Below, in pieces: positions 53,152-61,153 of a stretch of 64,000 nt of DNA (position 1 is the first letter of the stretch; each line of letters opens with the position of its first letter). Where the stretch lies: assembly GCF_015864575.1 (NCBI RefSeq), contig NZ_JADYWW010000001.1, positions 868,001 to 932,000 of the forward strand, written 5' to 3'. A model generated the notes under the pieces. It was not told the origin of the DNA, ran no database searches, and saw nothing but the letters and a program-made list of their open reading frames with translations. A program made the position numbers and the translations under genes. Origin of the DNA: Salinibacterium sp. SWN248. GTDB lineage: Bacteria; Actinomycetota; Actinomycetes; Actinomycetales; Microbacteriaceae.

Positions 53152-54259
53152 AGTCGGCATCGAGCAGCACGGCGTCGGCGGCGAATCCGGGTGCAAGCGA
53201 ACCTAGGTCGCCGGAGCGCCCAATGGCCCGGGCAGGAACAGCGGTAGCCGCGGCAACAGCTTGGGGCACGCTCAATCCCACTTCGGTGACAGCGCGGCGC
53301 ACCGCGGCATCCATCGTCAAGGTCGATCCGGCAATTGCGTCGCTGTCGCTCAAGCGGGCAACGCCGTCGGTCACCGTGACATCGAGCGAGCCGAGAAGGT
53401 AGTGACCGTCACCAGCGCAGGTCGCAGCCATCGCGTCGGTAACGAGCGCGATGCGGCCCGGGGCCGAAGCGAACAACATTTTTACGACATCCGGATGCAC
53501 ATGCACACCGTCATTGATGACCTCGAGCGTGACGCCGGGGGAGTGGAAAGCGGCAGCCACTGGGCCGGGAGCGCGGTGATGGATTTCGCGCATGCCGTTG
53601 AACGCGTGCGTCAGAATGCTGGCGCCAGCCTCAAACGCGGCGCGAGTCTCGGCGTAGGTGGCGGCCGTGTGGCCAACCGCTACGCGCACATCGGCGGCGA
53701 CGAACTGGGCAACAGCGTCGGCGCCGCCCGAAAGCTCAGGGGCCAGTGTGGCCTGGCGCAGAGTGCCATTGGCCGCAGCCATTAGTTGCTCGATCTCGGT
53801 GGGCGTGGGGGCGCGAAGTGTGGCCGGGTTGTGTGCGCCACGGAACCCCTGATCAATGAACGGGCCCTCAAGGTGGCTGCCCAACACGAGCGGGTCGCGT
53901 CGCGTGAGTTCGGCGACCGCGGCCAGCCGTTCGACGAGCCGTTCGTGGCCATCGCTAATGAGCGAAAGAACAGACCGGGTGGTTCCGTGGCTGCGGTGGG
54001 CGGCAAGCGCCGTCGTGATGGCGGCTATTCCGTCATCGAAGGAGACACCGTCGGCGCCGTGACAGTGGATGTCGATAAAGCCGGGAGTAAGGAAGTCGCC
54101 TTCGGCGTCGGTAACGATGGTTGCCGCATCCGCTCCCTCGCGCCAGGAGCCCCCAGTGCCGGTGGCCGCAATGCTGTCGTTCGTGAACGCTACCCACGCG
54201 TTGTCGCGCTGCACACCGTCGCTCACGAGCGTCGCGGAGTGGATGATGCGGGTAAACAT
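53087..54259 (-). CDS. nagA: N-acetylglucosamine-6-phosphate deacetylase
   Basis: A 390-residue amidohydrolase giving glucosamine 6-phosphate and acetate from GlcNAc-6-P. Metal and catalytic features: PGFIDIHCHGADG (HxH), SHLEGPF with the metal Glu, VGHTAAT and THAFNGM histidines, and LVTDAMAA with the catalytic Asp. The end AVLLDADFRVRAVWAAG is typical. ATG 54259; the family length is normal. The last 65 bases overlap the end of the MFS gene. Working with nagB it feeds amino sugars into glycolysis; a DasR-like half-site lies about 100 bases upstream. Confidence 0.94.
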   Translation of the reverse strand: MFTRIIHSATLVSDGVQRDNAWVAFTNDSIAATGTGGSWREGADAATIVTDAEGDFLTPGFIDIHCHGADGVSFDDGIAAITTALAAHRSHGTTRSVLSLISDGHERLVERLAAVAELTRRDPLVLGSHLEGPFIDQGFRGAHNPATLRAPTPTEIEQLMAAANGTLRQATLAPELSGGADAVAQFVAADVRVAVGHTAATYAETRAAFEAGASILTHAFNGMREIHHRAPGPVAAAFHSPGVTLEVINDGVHVHPDVVKMLFASAPGRIALVTDAMAATCAGDGHYLLGSLDVTVTDGVARLSDSDAIAGSTLTMDAAVRRAVTEVGLSVPQAVAAATAVPARAIGRSGDLGSLAPGFAADAVLLDADFRVRAVWAAGRELPRPSRLVA

Positions 54260-54322
54260 GGGTTCCGTTCAGGGGAGGAAGGGTGCTCTCAGGCGTGGCG
54301 TTTAGCGCGACGATGTAGTCCA

Positions 54323-54382
54323 AAGTCTGACAGAAATAGGGTGTATCTCAAGGGTGCGTTAGACCACTTTGGGCTCAGACTT
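54323..54382 (+). repeat. spaced inverted repeat between nagA and glyA
   Basis: AAGTCTGA (54323-54330) and TCAGACTT (54375-54382) are perfect 8-base arms 44 bases apart, flanking the DasR-like site. They could allow looping or an RNA fold in the glyA leader. I see no known riboswitch pattern. Confidence 0.3.
54353..54368. promoter_or_regulatory. DasR/NagR-like site upstream of nagA
   Basis: GGTGCGTTAGACCACT matches the DasR consensus AGTGGTCTAGACCACT at 12 of 16 positions, with a perfect right half. It is 94 bases upstream of the nagA start and about 110 from glyA. The exact 9-mer AGACCACTT is shared with the nagB upstream region. Confidence 0.45.
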
Positions 54383-54480
54383 CTTTCCGGCCCTGCGGAA
54401 ATGAGACAAACACTAACTGCTTGCGTTGAGCGTTCACCCGGTATCTTGGAAGTATCCACCCCGTCGCAAGGAGATCATCT

Positions 54481-55764
54481 GTGTCAACGTTCCTTTCGCC
54501 TCTCTCTGAGGTAGACCCTGAGATCGCTGCGGTGCTCGCTCAAGAGCTCGACCGTCAGCGCAATACTCTCGAGATGATCGCGAGTGAGAACTTCGTTCCG
54601 CGCGCTGTTCTTGAGGCGCAGGGGTCGGTTCTCACCAACAAGTACGCCGAGGGGTACCCCGGGCGCCGCTACTACGGTGGTTGCGAATTTGTGGATATTG
54701 CCGAGAAGCTTGCCATCGACCGCGCCAAGAGCCTCTTCGGTTCCGCGTTCGCTAACGTTCAGCCCCACTCGGGTGCGTCGGCCAACGCCGCCGTACTGTC
54801 GGCTATCGCCAAGCCCGGCGACCGCATCCTCGGTCTCTCGCTCGACCACGGCGGGCACCTCACGCACGGCATGCGTTTGAACTTCTCCGGCAAGCTTTAC
54901 GAAGCTCACGCTTACGGCGTGAACGAAGAGACCGGCGTTCTTGATATGGCGGATGTTCGTGCCAAGGCCATTGAGGTTCAACCGCAGGTCATCATCGCTG
55001 GGTGGTCTGCCTACTCGCGTCAACTCGACTTCGCCGAGTTCCGTTCGATCGCCGATGAGGTCGGAGCTGTGCTCTGGGTCGACATGGCGCACTTCGCCGG
55101 ACTCGTTGCCGCAGGCCTGCACCCGAACCCCGTTCCTTTCGCGGATGTCGTGTCGTCGACCGTTCACAAGACCATTGGTGGACCGCGCTCGGGCTTCATC
55201 CTCACGAACAACGTTGATATCGCCAAGAAGATCAACTCCAACGTGTTCCCCGGTCAGCAGGGTGGACCGCTCATGCACGTGATCGCTGCCAAGGCGACCG
55301 CCTTCATGCTGGCAGCATCCGATGATTTCAAGGATCGCCAGGAGCGTACCCTTCGCGGCGCGAAGCTTCTCGCTGAGCGTCTCGTGCAAGACGACATGAC
55401 GGCACTCGGCATCGACGTGCTCACGGGTGGCACCGACGTGCACCTCGTGCTCGTCGACCTGCGCAAGTCAGAACTCAACGGTCAAGAAGCCGAAGATCTG
55501 CTGCACTCGGTCGACATCACCGTGAACCGTAACGCTGTTCCGGCCGACCCGCGCCCGCCGATGGTGACCTCTGGTCTCCGTATCGGTACGCCAGCTCTCG
55601 CCACCCGCGGTTTTGATGACGCCGAGTTCACCGAGGTCGCCGACATTATCGCCGAAACCCTCAAGCCCGGGGCAGACCTTGCCGCGCTGCAGGCGCGTTC
55701 GCGTGCGCTCGCCGACGCCTTCCCGCTCTACGAAGGCCTCGAGAGCCCCGGCAGCTGGGCCTAA
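54481..55764 (+). CDS. glyA: serine hydroxymethyltransferase
   Basis: A 427-residue PLP enzyme converting serine and THF to glycine and 5,10-methylene-THF. The start [21 protein letters not shown], the [18 protein letters not shown] loop, HGGHLTHG, and [14 protein letters not shown] with the PLP-binding Lys are all present. Start is GTG 54481 with AAGGAG 8 bases upstream. It is a single-gene unit ending at a strong bidirectional terminator. Nearby purU and purN also use folate one-carbon units, though unlinked in transcription. Confidence 0.97.
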   Translation: MSTFLSPLSEVDPEIAAVLAQELDRQRNTLEMIASENFVPRAVLEAQGSVLTNKYAEGYPGRRYYGGCEFVDIAEKLAIDRAKSLFGSAFANVQPHSGASANAAVLSAIAKPGDRILGLSLDHGGHLTHGMRLNFSGKLYEAHAYGVNEETGVLDMADVRAKAIEVQPQVIIAGWSAYSRQLDFAEFRSIADEVGAVLWVDMAHFAGLVAAGLHPNPVPFADVVSSTVHKTIGGPRSGFILTNNVDIAKKINSNVFPGQQGGPLMHVIAAKATAFMLAASDDFKDRQERTLRGAKLLAERLVQDDMTALGIDVLTGGTDVHLVLVDLRKSELNGQEAEDLLHSVDITVNRNAVPADPRPPMVTSGLRIGTPALATRGFDDAEFTEVADIIAETLKPGADLAALQARSRALADAFPLYEGLESPGSWA

Positions 55765-55795
55765 ATAACCCAGAACTGGGCTGAAACAGCCTGAA

Positions 55796-55841
55796 GCCAA
55801 AGACCTCGTCACCTTGTCATTGCGGCGGCGGGGTCTTTGGC
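55796..55841. terminator. bidirectional terminator between glyA and the DeoR gene
   Basis: GCCAAAGACC (55796-55805) pairs with GGTCTTTGGC (55832-55841), and the stem can extend inward by several more pairs. It lies between convergent genes, starting 31 bases after the glyA stop and ending beside the DeoR stop at 55843. Confidence 0.75.
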
Positions 55842-55842
55842 G

Positions 55843-56649
55843 TTAAACGATGTGTACTTCGACACCGGCGGCCCGCATGCGGTCCAATTCCTCAGGGTCG
55901 GCCGTGGCATCCGTAATGAGGGTGTGCACGCTCGAGATCTCGGTGACGCGCGCGAGCGCCAGCCGACCGATCTTCGATCCGTCGGCCACGACCACGGTGC
56001 GCTGGGCATGAGTCACCATGGCGTTATTCGTGCGCGCTTCGGTCTCGTCGTGAGTGGTAACGCCGCCCTCTACCGAGATGCCGTCGCTGCCCAAGATGGC
56101 AGTGCCGACGTTGATGGCATTGAAAGTATTCTCGGCAAGAACCCCGACGAGTTCGAGGGATTGGGGGCGTAGTAGCCCGCCGGTCATCACAACTTTGAGC
56201 TGGGGATACGACGTGACGAGCCCGGCGATGGTGAGCGAGTTGGTCACGATCGTGAGCTCGGGGTGGGTGGAGAGCGCTCGTGCGACGTAGGCCGTCGTCG
56301 AACCGCCGCTGAGCGCGACCGCATGCCGCCCCGAGGGAACCAAAGTCGCCATGCGAGCGGCGATTGCTTTCTTGGCATCCTGCGATTGGGAATCACGAAA
56401 AGTGACCGGCAGCTCGTGCCGGGCCTCGATGACGGTGGCACCGCCATGAGTGCGCACCAAAAGCTGTTGGTATTCGAGCTCTGCAAGGTCGCGCCGCACA
56501 GTGGCCGGTGAGATCGAGAGTGTCTCTGCGAACTCACTCAGCGATACTGACCCACGCTCTGAGAGAAGATCGAGGATGGCGATCATGCGCGTCGAGCGTT
56601 TAGTGGAGGCGGCGTGACGCTTCGTGTTGTCGATGACCATGCCACCCAT
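55843..56649 (-). CDS. DeoR-family sugar-catabolism repressor
   Basis: A 268-residue regulator. The N-terminal DeoR helix-turn-helix (about 15-70; GSVSLSEFAETLSISPATVRRDLAEL then RTHGGAT) is followed by a DeoR sensor domain (about 85-245) with ALSGGSTTAYVARAL, IVTNSL, LVGVLAENTF, GSDGIS and VVVADGSKIG, which bind a sugar phosphate. ATG 56649 has AAAGGA 6 bases upstream; other starts lie at 56667 (TTG) and 56640 (ATG). It is divergent from the GH4 gene, and GATC-centred operators at both regulon promoters make it the likely repressor. Confidence 0.92.
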   Translation of the reverse strand: MGGMVIDNTKRHAASTKRSTRMIAILDLLSERGSVSLSEFAETLSISPATVRRDLAELEYQQLLVRTHGGATVIEARHELPVTFRDSQSQDAKKAIAARMATLVPSGRHAVALSGGSTTAYVARALSTHPELTIVTNSLTIAGLVTSYPQLKVVMTGGLLRPQSLELVGVLAENTFNAINVGTAILGSDGISVEGGVTTHDETEARTNNAMVTHAQRTVVVADGSKIGRLALARVTEISSVHTLITDATADPEELDRMRAAGVEVHIV

Positions 56650-56678
56650 TATCCATCCTTTGGTCAAATTCGCTCACC

Positions 56679-56694
56679 CAAAATGATCGTTTTG
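56679..56694. promoter_or_regulatory. DeoR operator, copy 1
   Basis: CAAAATGATCGTTTTG is a 16-base near-palindrome (14 of 16 positions symmetrical) centred on GATC. It lies 30 bases from the deoR start and 57 bases before the GH4 ATG. On the minus strand it contains AAACGATCA, which recurs twice in the amidohydrolase/SIS promoter region. Confidence 0.65.
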
Positions 56695-56714
56695 CGGCTA
56701 TTGCGCTCATTATC

Positions 56715-56743
56715 TTGCGCGAATCACTCAGTGTACGTAAAGA
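56715..56743 (+). promoter_or_regulatory. promoter of the GH4-aldolase pair
   Basis: TTGCGC (56715-56720) and TAAAGA (56738-56743) are spaced by 17 bases. The -10 ends 7 bases before the ATG at 56751, so the message is probably leaderless. Operator copy 1 lies just upstream of the -35. Confidence 0.5.
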
Positions 56744-56750
56744 TCGACCC

Positions 56751-58067
56751 ATGACCCACATTGTCTTTATCGGTGCGGGAAGCGTCGTGTTCTCCCGCCA
56801 GCTCATTGCGGACCTCTTGCGCTTCGACGACCTTCCTCAGCTCACGCTCGTGCTGCACGATATCGACGCCGAGCGCCTGCGCGTTGCGGCTGAAACGGCG
56901 ACGAAACTTTCGACCCAACTCGACCGTGCGGTCACCGTGGTTTCTACCCTCGATCGGCGCGAGGCGCTCGCCGGGGCAGACTTCGTGATCAATATGGTGC
57001 AGGTCGGTGGCATCGACTCGACCCGCACCGATCTCGAAATTCCGGCCAAGCACGGACTTCGTCAAACGATCGGTGACACCACCGGTGTCGGTGGTGTCTT
57101 CCGCGCCCTGCGTACCTTCCCGCTGCTCTCCGCCATCGCTGCGGACATGCTCGAACTCTGCCCGGATGCGTGGTTCCTGAACTACACAAACCCGATGGCG
57201 ATGAACGTGTGGTGGCTGAGTGTCGTTGCCCCCGACCTCAAGGTTGCCGGAATCTGCCACAGCGTCTACTGGACAGTAAGCGACCTGTGCGACCTCATCG
57301 GCGTGAAACTTGACGACACTCACTACCGGGCTGCTGGGGTAAACCACCAAGCGTGGCTCTACGAGTGGTCCCTCGATGGTGAAGACCTGTACCCGCGCCT
57401 GCGCGCCGCGATTGAGGCTGACCCAGAACTGCTTGATCGAGTGCGCGTGGAGATGTTCCGCCGCATCGGTTATTACCCCACGGAAACGAGCGAGCACTCC
57501 TCCGAGTACCTCTCGTGGTTCTTGCGCTCCGACGAACAAATTGCCCGGTTCCGGCTCCAGCCGCTTGAGTACCTCGGTATCAGCGAAGAGAACGTCGCTG
57601 ACTTTGCACGAGCTCAAGAGGCGCTCGCCGCGGGTGAAGAACTGGAACTCGAAGAGGGGGCCGCTGAATACGCACCCCAAATCATCCATTCGATCCTGAC
57701 CGGCACCGAACGAATCGTGCATGTCAATGTGGTCAACCGTGGATTGATCTCCAACCTCCCCGAGGGTGCGATCGTCGAGGTGCCGGCAACGGTTGATCGC
57801 TCAGGGATTACACCGCACGTTGTCGGAGCGATTCCGACCCAGGGGGCAGCGCTTAACCGCAGCTACCTCTCGGTCGCCGAGCTCACCATTGAAGCGGCTC
57901 TCACGGGCGATTCTGATCGTGTTCGCCAAGCGCTGCTCGCCGACCCGAACGCGATTTCGACGCTCACCCCGGAGCAAATTTGGGCGCTCTGTGACGAGAT
58001 GACCGAAGCGCACGCGGCCGTTCTGCCGGTGTCACTCGGCGGGCAGACGGAGCTGATTTTGCCATGA
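56751..58067 (+). CDS. GH4 glycosidase, α-galactosidase (MelA)-like
   Basis: A 438-residue family 4 glycoside hydrolase, an NAD+- and metal-dependent enzyme that cleaves by oxidation-elimination. The Rossmann start has FIGAGSVVFSRQL. GIDSTRTDLEIPAKHGLRQT and GDTTGVGGVFRALRT match the MelA subgroup, NYTNPMAMN is the substrate loop, and GICHSV gives the metal Cys/His with a following GVNHQAW. The subgroup suggests α-galactoside-type substrates, but GH4 specificity is not safe from sequence. ATG 56751 follows a leaderless-type promoter. The stop overlaps the aldolase start as ATGA. Confidence 0.88.
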   Translation: MTHIVFIGAGSVVFSRQLIADLLRFDDLPQLTLVLHDIDAERLRVAAETATKLSTQLDRAVTVVSTLDRREALAGADFVINMVQVGGIDSTRTDLEIPAKHGLRQTIGDTTGVGGVFRALRTFPLLSAIAADMLELCPDAWFLNYTNPMAMNVWWLSVVAPDLKVAGICHSVYWTVSDLCDLIGVKLDDTHYRAAGVNHQAWLYEWSLDGEDLYPRLRAAIEADPELLDRVRVEMFRRIGYYPTETSEHSSEYLSWFLRSDEQIARFRLQPLEYLGISEENVADFARAQEALAAGEELELEEGAAEYAPQIIHSILTGTERIVHVNVVNRGLISNLPEGAIVEVPATVDRSGITPHVVGAIPTQGAALNRSYLSVAELTIEAALTGDSDRVRQALLADPNAISTLTPEQIWALCDEMTEAHAAVLPVSLGGQTELILP

Positions 58068-58903
58068 CTCTGTCTTCTGCCGGCGAACTCGTCGCGTCGG
58101 CCGTCGAGGGTAACCTCGCCGTGCCGGCGTTCAACGTCATCACCCTCGAACAGGCCGAGGCCATCGTTGCGGGCGCTGAGAATGCAGGCATTGGCGTACT
58201 GCTCCAGATCAGCGAGAATGCGGTGCACTATCACCGGCAGATGGAGCCGTTGCTCGCCGCCTGTCGCGAGATTGCCGAAGCGTCGCTAGTGCCGATCGGC
58301 ATTCATCTCGACCATTTCGAGAGCGCTGAACTCATCGAACATGCGCTCGAGGTTGGTTCTGGCTTGGGGGTGCGTTCTCTCATGGTAGATGCCTCGAAAC
58401 TTGAGTATTCAGCGAACGTCGCGTTCACGGCATCCGTCGTGGATCACGCCCATGCTTTGGGCTGGTGGGTCGAGGCGGAGCTCGGTGAGATTGGCGGCAA
58501 GGATGGCGCCCACGCGCCGGGCGTGCGCACTGACGCCGTCGAGGCGCGGAAGTTCGTTGCCGCGACCAACGTCGACGGTCTCGCGGTCGCAGTGGGTAGT
58601 TCCCACGCTATGACGGAGCGTACGGCAGCGCTCGACATCGACCTCATCCGCACGATCGCCGAGTTGCTTCCGGTGCCTCTGGTGCTTCACGGGTCATCGG
58701 GGGTGGCGGATGACGAGCTGCGGCGAGCAGTCGAGGCGGGCATCCGCAAGGTTAATATCGGAACGGCGCTCAACCTCACGGCTACTGCCGCGTTGCGCGC
58801 GGAGCTTGCTCGAATGCCGGATGCTGTCGATCCCCGAAAATTTACCGCGCTGGGCAGCGCTCAAGTGACTGACCTCGTTGCGCACTTGTGCTCTGTCGTC
58901 TGA
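58064..58903 (+). CDS. class II ketose-bisphosphate aldolase (GatY/KbaY-like)
   Basis: A 279-residue zinc aldolase. AVPAFNVITLEQAEAIV opens the barrel; IHLDHFES carries the catalytic Asp and a Zn His, EAELGEIGGKDG a Zn-region Glu, VGSSHAM and LHGSSGV the other His ligands, and KVNIGTALN the phosphate site. The form is closest to tagatose-1,6-bisphosphate aldolases, giving DHAP and glyceraldehyde 3-phosphate. The following sugar kinase is not in view. It is coupled by ATGA to the GH4 gene. Confidence 0.88.
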   Translation: MTLSSAGELVASAVEGNLAVPAFNVITLEQAEAIVAGAENAGIGVLLQISENAVHYHRQMEPLLAACREIAEASLVPIGIHLDHFESAELIEHALEVGSGLGVRSLMVDASKLEYSANVAFTASVVDHAHALGWWVEAELGEIGGKDGAHAPGVRTDAVEARKFVAATNVDGLAVAVGSSHAMTERTAALDIDLIRTIAELLPVPLVLHGSSGVADDELRRAVEAGIRKVNIGTALNLTATAALRAELARMPDAVDPRKFTALGSAQVTDLVAHLCSVV

Positions 58904-58927
58904 AACTGACCAGCACGAAACGAGACT

Positions 58928-58968
58928 GGGCGGCAGGGATCGTGCCCGAGCGCGAGCCCCTGCCACCC
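58928..58968. terminator. hairpin between convergent aldolase and amidohydrolase genes
   Basis: GGGCGGCAGGG (58928-58938) pairs with CCCTGCCACCC (58958-58968) with one mismatch, around a 19-base loop. It begins 25 bases after the aldolase stop. No T-run is present. A second small repeat, GAGCTA-N7-TAGCTC (58987-59005), touches the amidohydrolase stop. Confidence 0.5.
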
Positions 58969-59003
58969 GCTCTGGCGTTACCGGCCGAGCTATGCCGGCT
59001 AGC

Positions 59004-60071
59004 TCAGAGGCCGAGCACGCGGCGTGCGTTGTCGCGGTACACCGACTGAAGGGTGTCCCTGCCGAGCGCAAGCGCCGACACTGTCCATCGCCCCTGGGGC
59101 GGCACCGGATCGCCCGGCGCGTACTCGAAGGCCTCGTCCGCTGTCTCAAGAAAGCGGAAGTGCAACCGATACTGCTCGACTGTGATCGCGTAGATGTCGG
59201 TGCCGAACAAAACGCGATCGGGGTGGCGGGCGAGCAATGCGGCGAAGCGCCGCGGCTGTCTCCCAAGTTCTGCCATGCGTCCGCCAATATCGATCGTGTA
59301 GTTCGAACACGCATCCAGCAGGCGTTCGACGCGATCGAGATCTTCGGCGGCGCAGCCGGCGTGAGCGCCGATGAAGGTCGTGCTGGGGCAGCCACTCACT
59401 AGCGTGGCATGGGCGTCGAGCAACCGATCAAAGGTCGGGTGCACAGCGGTATCTCCGAACCACCACTCTTCGGCTTCGAGCAATTCGTCGAGTCGCTCGT
59501 TGTGGGCGTCGAGTGGCTCGAAGAAGGCTCGGGGGTCCGCGGTGTGAATGAGCACCGGCAGTCCCAGCTCGCCGGCGTGCGCAACAATGTCGAGCACTCG
59601 GGGGTCGTCGGGCAGGATGAGGCTCCCGTCAGCGTCACGAATGGTGAGCCCCAGGTCTTTCCAGATCTTGAGCCCACGAGCACCGCGTCGCGCACTGTCG
59701 TTGAGGGAAGCGCGTAATTGATCGACTCCGTCGAGCTCTGCAAGCAGAGCCCATTCGAGTTGGCAGAACGTGAGAAAGCGGCCCGGGTAGGCGTTGTCAT
59801 ACCGCTCCACGTTGGCGCTAACCTCATCGCCCCAGAGCCCGTCGAGGTTCACGATGGTCTGCACATTGGTGCTGTCCATGAGAGAGACCAGAGCGGCGAC
59901 ATCCGGGATCATCCACTCGCCATTACTCAGCCAACGACCCAGATGGTTGTGCACGTCGATGGCGGGCACGGCTGCCTGATCGACCGCGCTGACGGAGGCT
60001 GATAGCTGAGATTGAGGGTGCCACGCGGCTAGGGGAAGGTGGCGAAGTTCATCCCGAATTTGGTCAGACAT
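59004..60071 (-). CDS. amidohydrolase-2-type TIM-barrel hydrolase
   Basis: A 355-residue metal-dependent hydrolase. Residues about 36-44 (AIDVHNHLG) give the HxH metal pair, LPVLIHTADP the next His, TFIGAHAG another and VLFGTDIY the catalytic Asp, all in order for the amidohydrolase-2 group (lactonases, decarboxylases, some deacetylases). The C-terminus DNARRVLGL is standard. ATG 60071 lies under GGAG. It is divergent from the SIS-ABC operon and shares its operators, so it belongs to the same sugar regulon; a sugar-lactone hydrolase or deacetylase is possible. The substrate is unknown. Confidence 0.85.
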   Translation of the reverse strand: MSDQIRDELRHLPLAAWHPQSQLSASVSAVDQAAVPAIDVHNHLGRWLSNGEWMIPDVAALVSLMDSTNVQTIVNLDGLWGDEVSANVERYDNAYPGRFLTFCQLEWALLAELDGVDQLRASLNDSARRGARGLKIWKDLGLTIRDADGSLILPDDPRVLDIVAHAGELGLPVLIHTADPRAFFEPLDAHNERLDELLEAEEWWFGDTAVHPTFDRLLDAHATLVSGCPSTTFIGAHAGCAAEDLDRVERLLDACSNYTIDIGGRMAELGRQPRRFAALLARHPDRVLFGTDIYAITVEQYRLHFRFLETADEAFEYAPGDPVPPQGRWTVSALALGRDTLQSVYRDNARRVLGL

Positions 60072-60086
60072 GGGTGCTCCTCTGGA

Positions 60087-60109
60087 AAACGATCAATGAA
60101 AGTGATCAT
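60087..60109. promoter_or_regulatory. DeoR operator, copy 2 (double half-sites)
   Basis: AAACGATCA (60087-60095) and the inverted AGTGATCAT (60101-60109) face each other, giving GATCA-N7-TGATC. The pair lies 16-38 bases upstream of the amidohydrolase ATG (60071). Confidence 0.55.
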
Positions 60110-60123
60110 GTTGGGCAGTTTTC

Positions 60124-60152
60124 TTGTCAAACGATCACTTTGAGGCCACTAT
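60124..60152 (+). promoter_or_regulatory. promoter of the SIS-ABC operon
   Basis: TTGTCA (60124-60129) and CACTAT (60147-60152) are spaced by exactly 17 bases. The -35 and spacer are covered by operator copy 3, a repressing arrangement. A leader of about 55 bases carries CGGAGAA before the ATG at 60214. Confidence 0.5.
60127..60143. promoter_or_regulatory. DeoR operator, copy 3
   Basis: TCAAACGATCACTTTGA has perfect TCAAA/TTTGA arms around CGATCAC. It contains AAACGATCA and overlaps the -35 and spacer of the SIS-ABC promoter. Confidence 0.65.
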
Positions 60153-60213
60153 TGCACCACACCTTGCGACCTAGGGGAATCCCATAGCAAGTAAAAGTAA
60201 ACGGAGAAATCGA

Positions 60214-61092
60214 ATGTCGATCACTGCGACCGAAATCACTACCCAGCCGTCGATGTGGCGCACGGCTCTCGAACAGGTCGAGATTGCCCGCGAATTATTG
60301 GCCGCGCCCGGAGAGCGAGTGCTCGTCATCGGTTGTGGCACATCGGCGTTCGTCGCTGAATCATTCGCATGGCTGCGTGAGAGCGCGGCGCTCGGCGAAA
60401 CCGACGCCAACTACGCCTCCGAACTGCGGGTCTGGCGAGAGTACGACCGTGTCATCGCCATCACGCGCTCCGGAACGACCAGCGAAGTCATCGACGCTCT
60501 GAGCACAGTGCCCGAGGGCGTGCGCACCGTCGTGATCACGGGCGTCGCCGACTCACCGGCAGCGCTGCTCGCCAACGACGTTCTCTTGCTCGACTACGCG
60601 GACGAAGAATCGGTCGTGCAGACACGATTCCCGACTACCTTCTTGTTTCTGGCGCGTGCTGCGTTCGGTCTCAGCGTCGACGGGTTGAGCGACCAACTTG
60701 ACGCAGCGCTCGCCGAGCCGCTGCCCGTCAACGCTGGTGACTTCGACCACTTCGTTTATCTCGGCACCGACTGGAGCTACGGACTCGCGCAAGAAGCAGC
60801 GCTCAAAATTCGCGAAGCGGCACAGGCGTGGTCGGAGTCATACCCTCTTCTCGATTACCGTCACGGTCCGTTGGCCGTCGCCCACGTAGGTTCGCTCGTC
60901 TGGATGTTTGGCGCGGCCGACGAGGCGCTCGCTGAGCAGATCCGCGCGACGGGGGCAACTGTTCTCCTCGGCTCCCACGACCCTCTCGTCGAGCTCGTGC
61001 AGGCGCAGCGCCTTGCCGTAGAGCTGGCCGAAGCGCGTGATCTCAACCCCGACAAGCCGAGGCACCTCACCCGCTCGATCATTCTGAGCTAA
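60214..61092 (+). CDS. SIS-domain sugar-phosphate isomerase/deaminase (AgaS/GlmS-like)
   Basis: A 292-residue protein of two SIS domains resembling the isomerase half of glucosamine-6-phosphate synthase and AgaS. VLVIGCGTSAFVAE, ITRSGTTSEVIDAL (phosphate loop) and VVITGVADSPAALL make the first domain. YLGTDWSYGLAQEAALKIREAA and SYPLLDYRHGP the second, and a DLNPDKPRHLTRSI tail matches GlmS-type C-termini. It probably isomerises or deaminates a (keto/amino) sugar phosphate such as galactosamine 6-phosphate. It leads the ABC operon, with CGGAGAA before the ATG. Confidence 0.87.
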   Translation: MSITATEITTQPSMWRTALEQVEIARELLAAPGERVLVIGCGTSAFVAESFAWLRESAALGETDANYASELRVWREYDRVIAITRSGTTSEVIDALSTVPEGVRTVVITGVADSPAALLANDVLLLDYADEESVVQTRFPTTFLFLARAAFGLSVDGLSDQLDAALAEPLPVNAGDFDHFVYLGTDWSYGLAQEAALKIREAAQAWSESYPLLDYRHGPLAVAHVGSLVWMFGAADEALAEQIRATGATVLLGSHDPLVELVQAQRLAVELAEARDLNPDKPRHLTRSIILS

Positions 61093-61153
61093 ATAGCCTC
61101 ACCACCGCAGACCCCCCCCAGCCCCACCCGCACAATTGATCCAGGAGTAAACA

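Noticed and set aside
54260-54480. Riboswitch (glycine or THF type) in the glyA leader
   Set aside because: I could not identify the conserved core of either class, only a weak spaced repeat and a DasR-like site.
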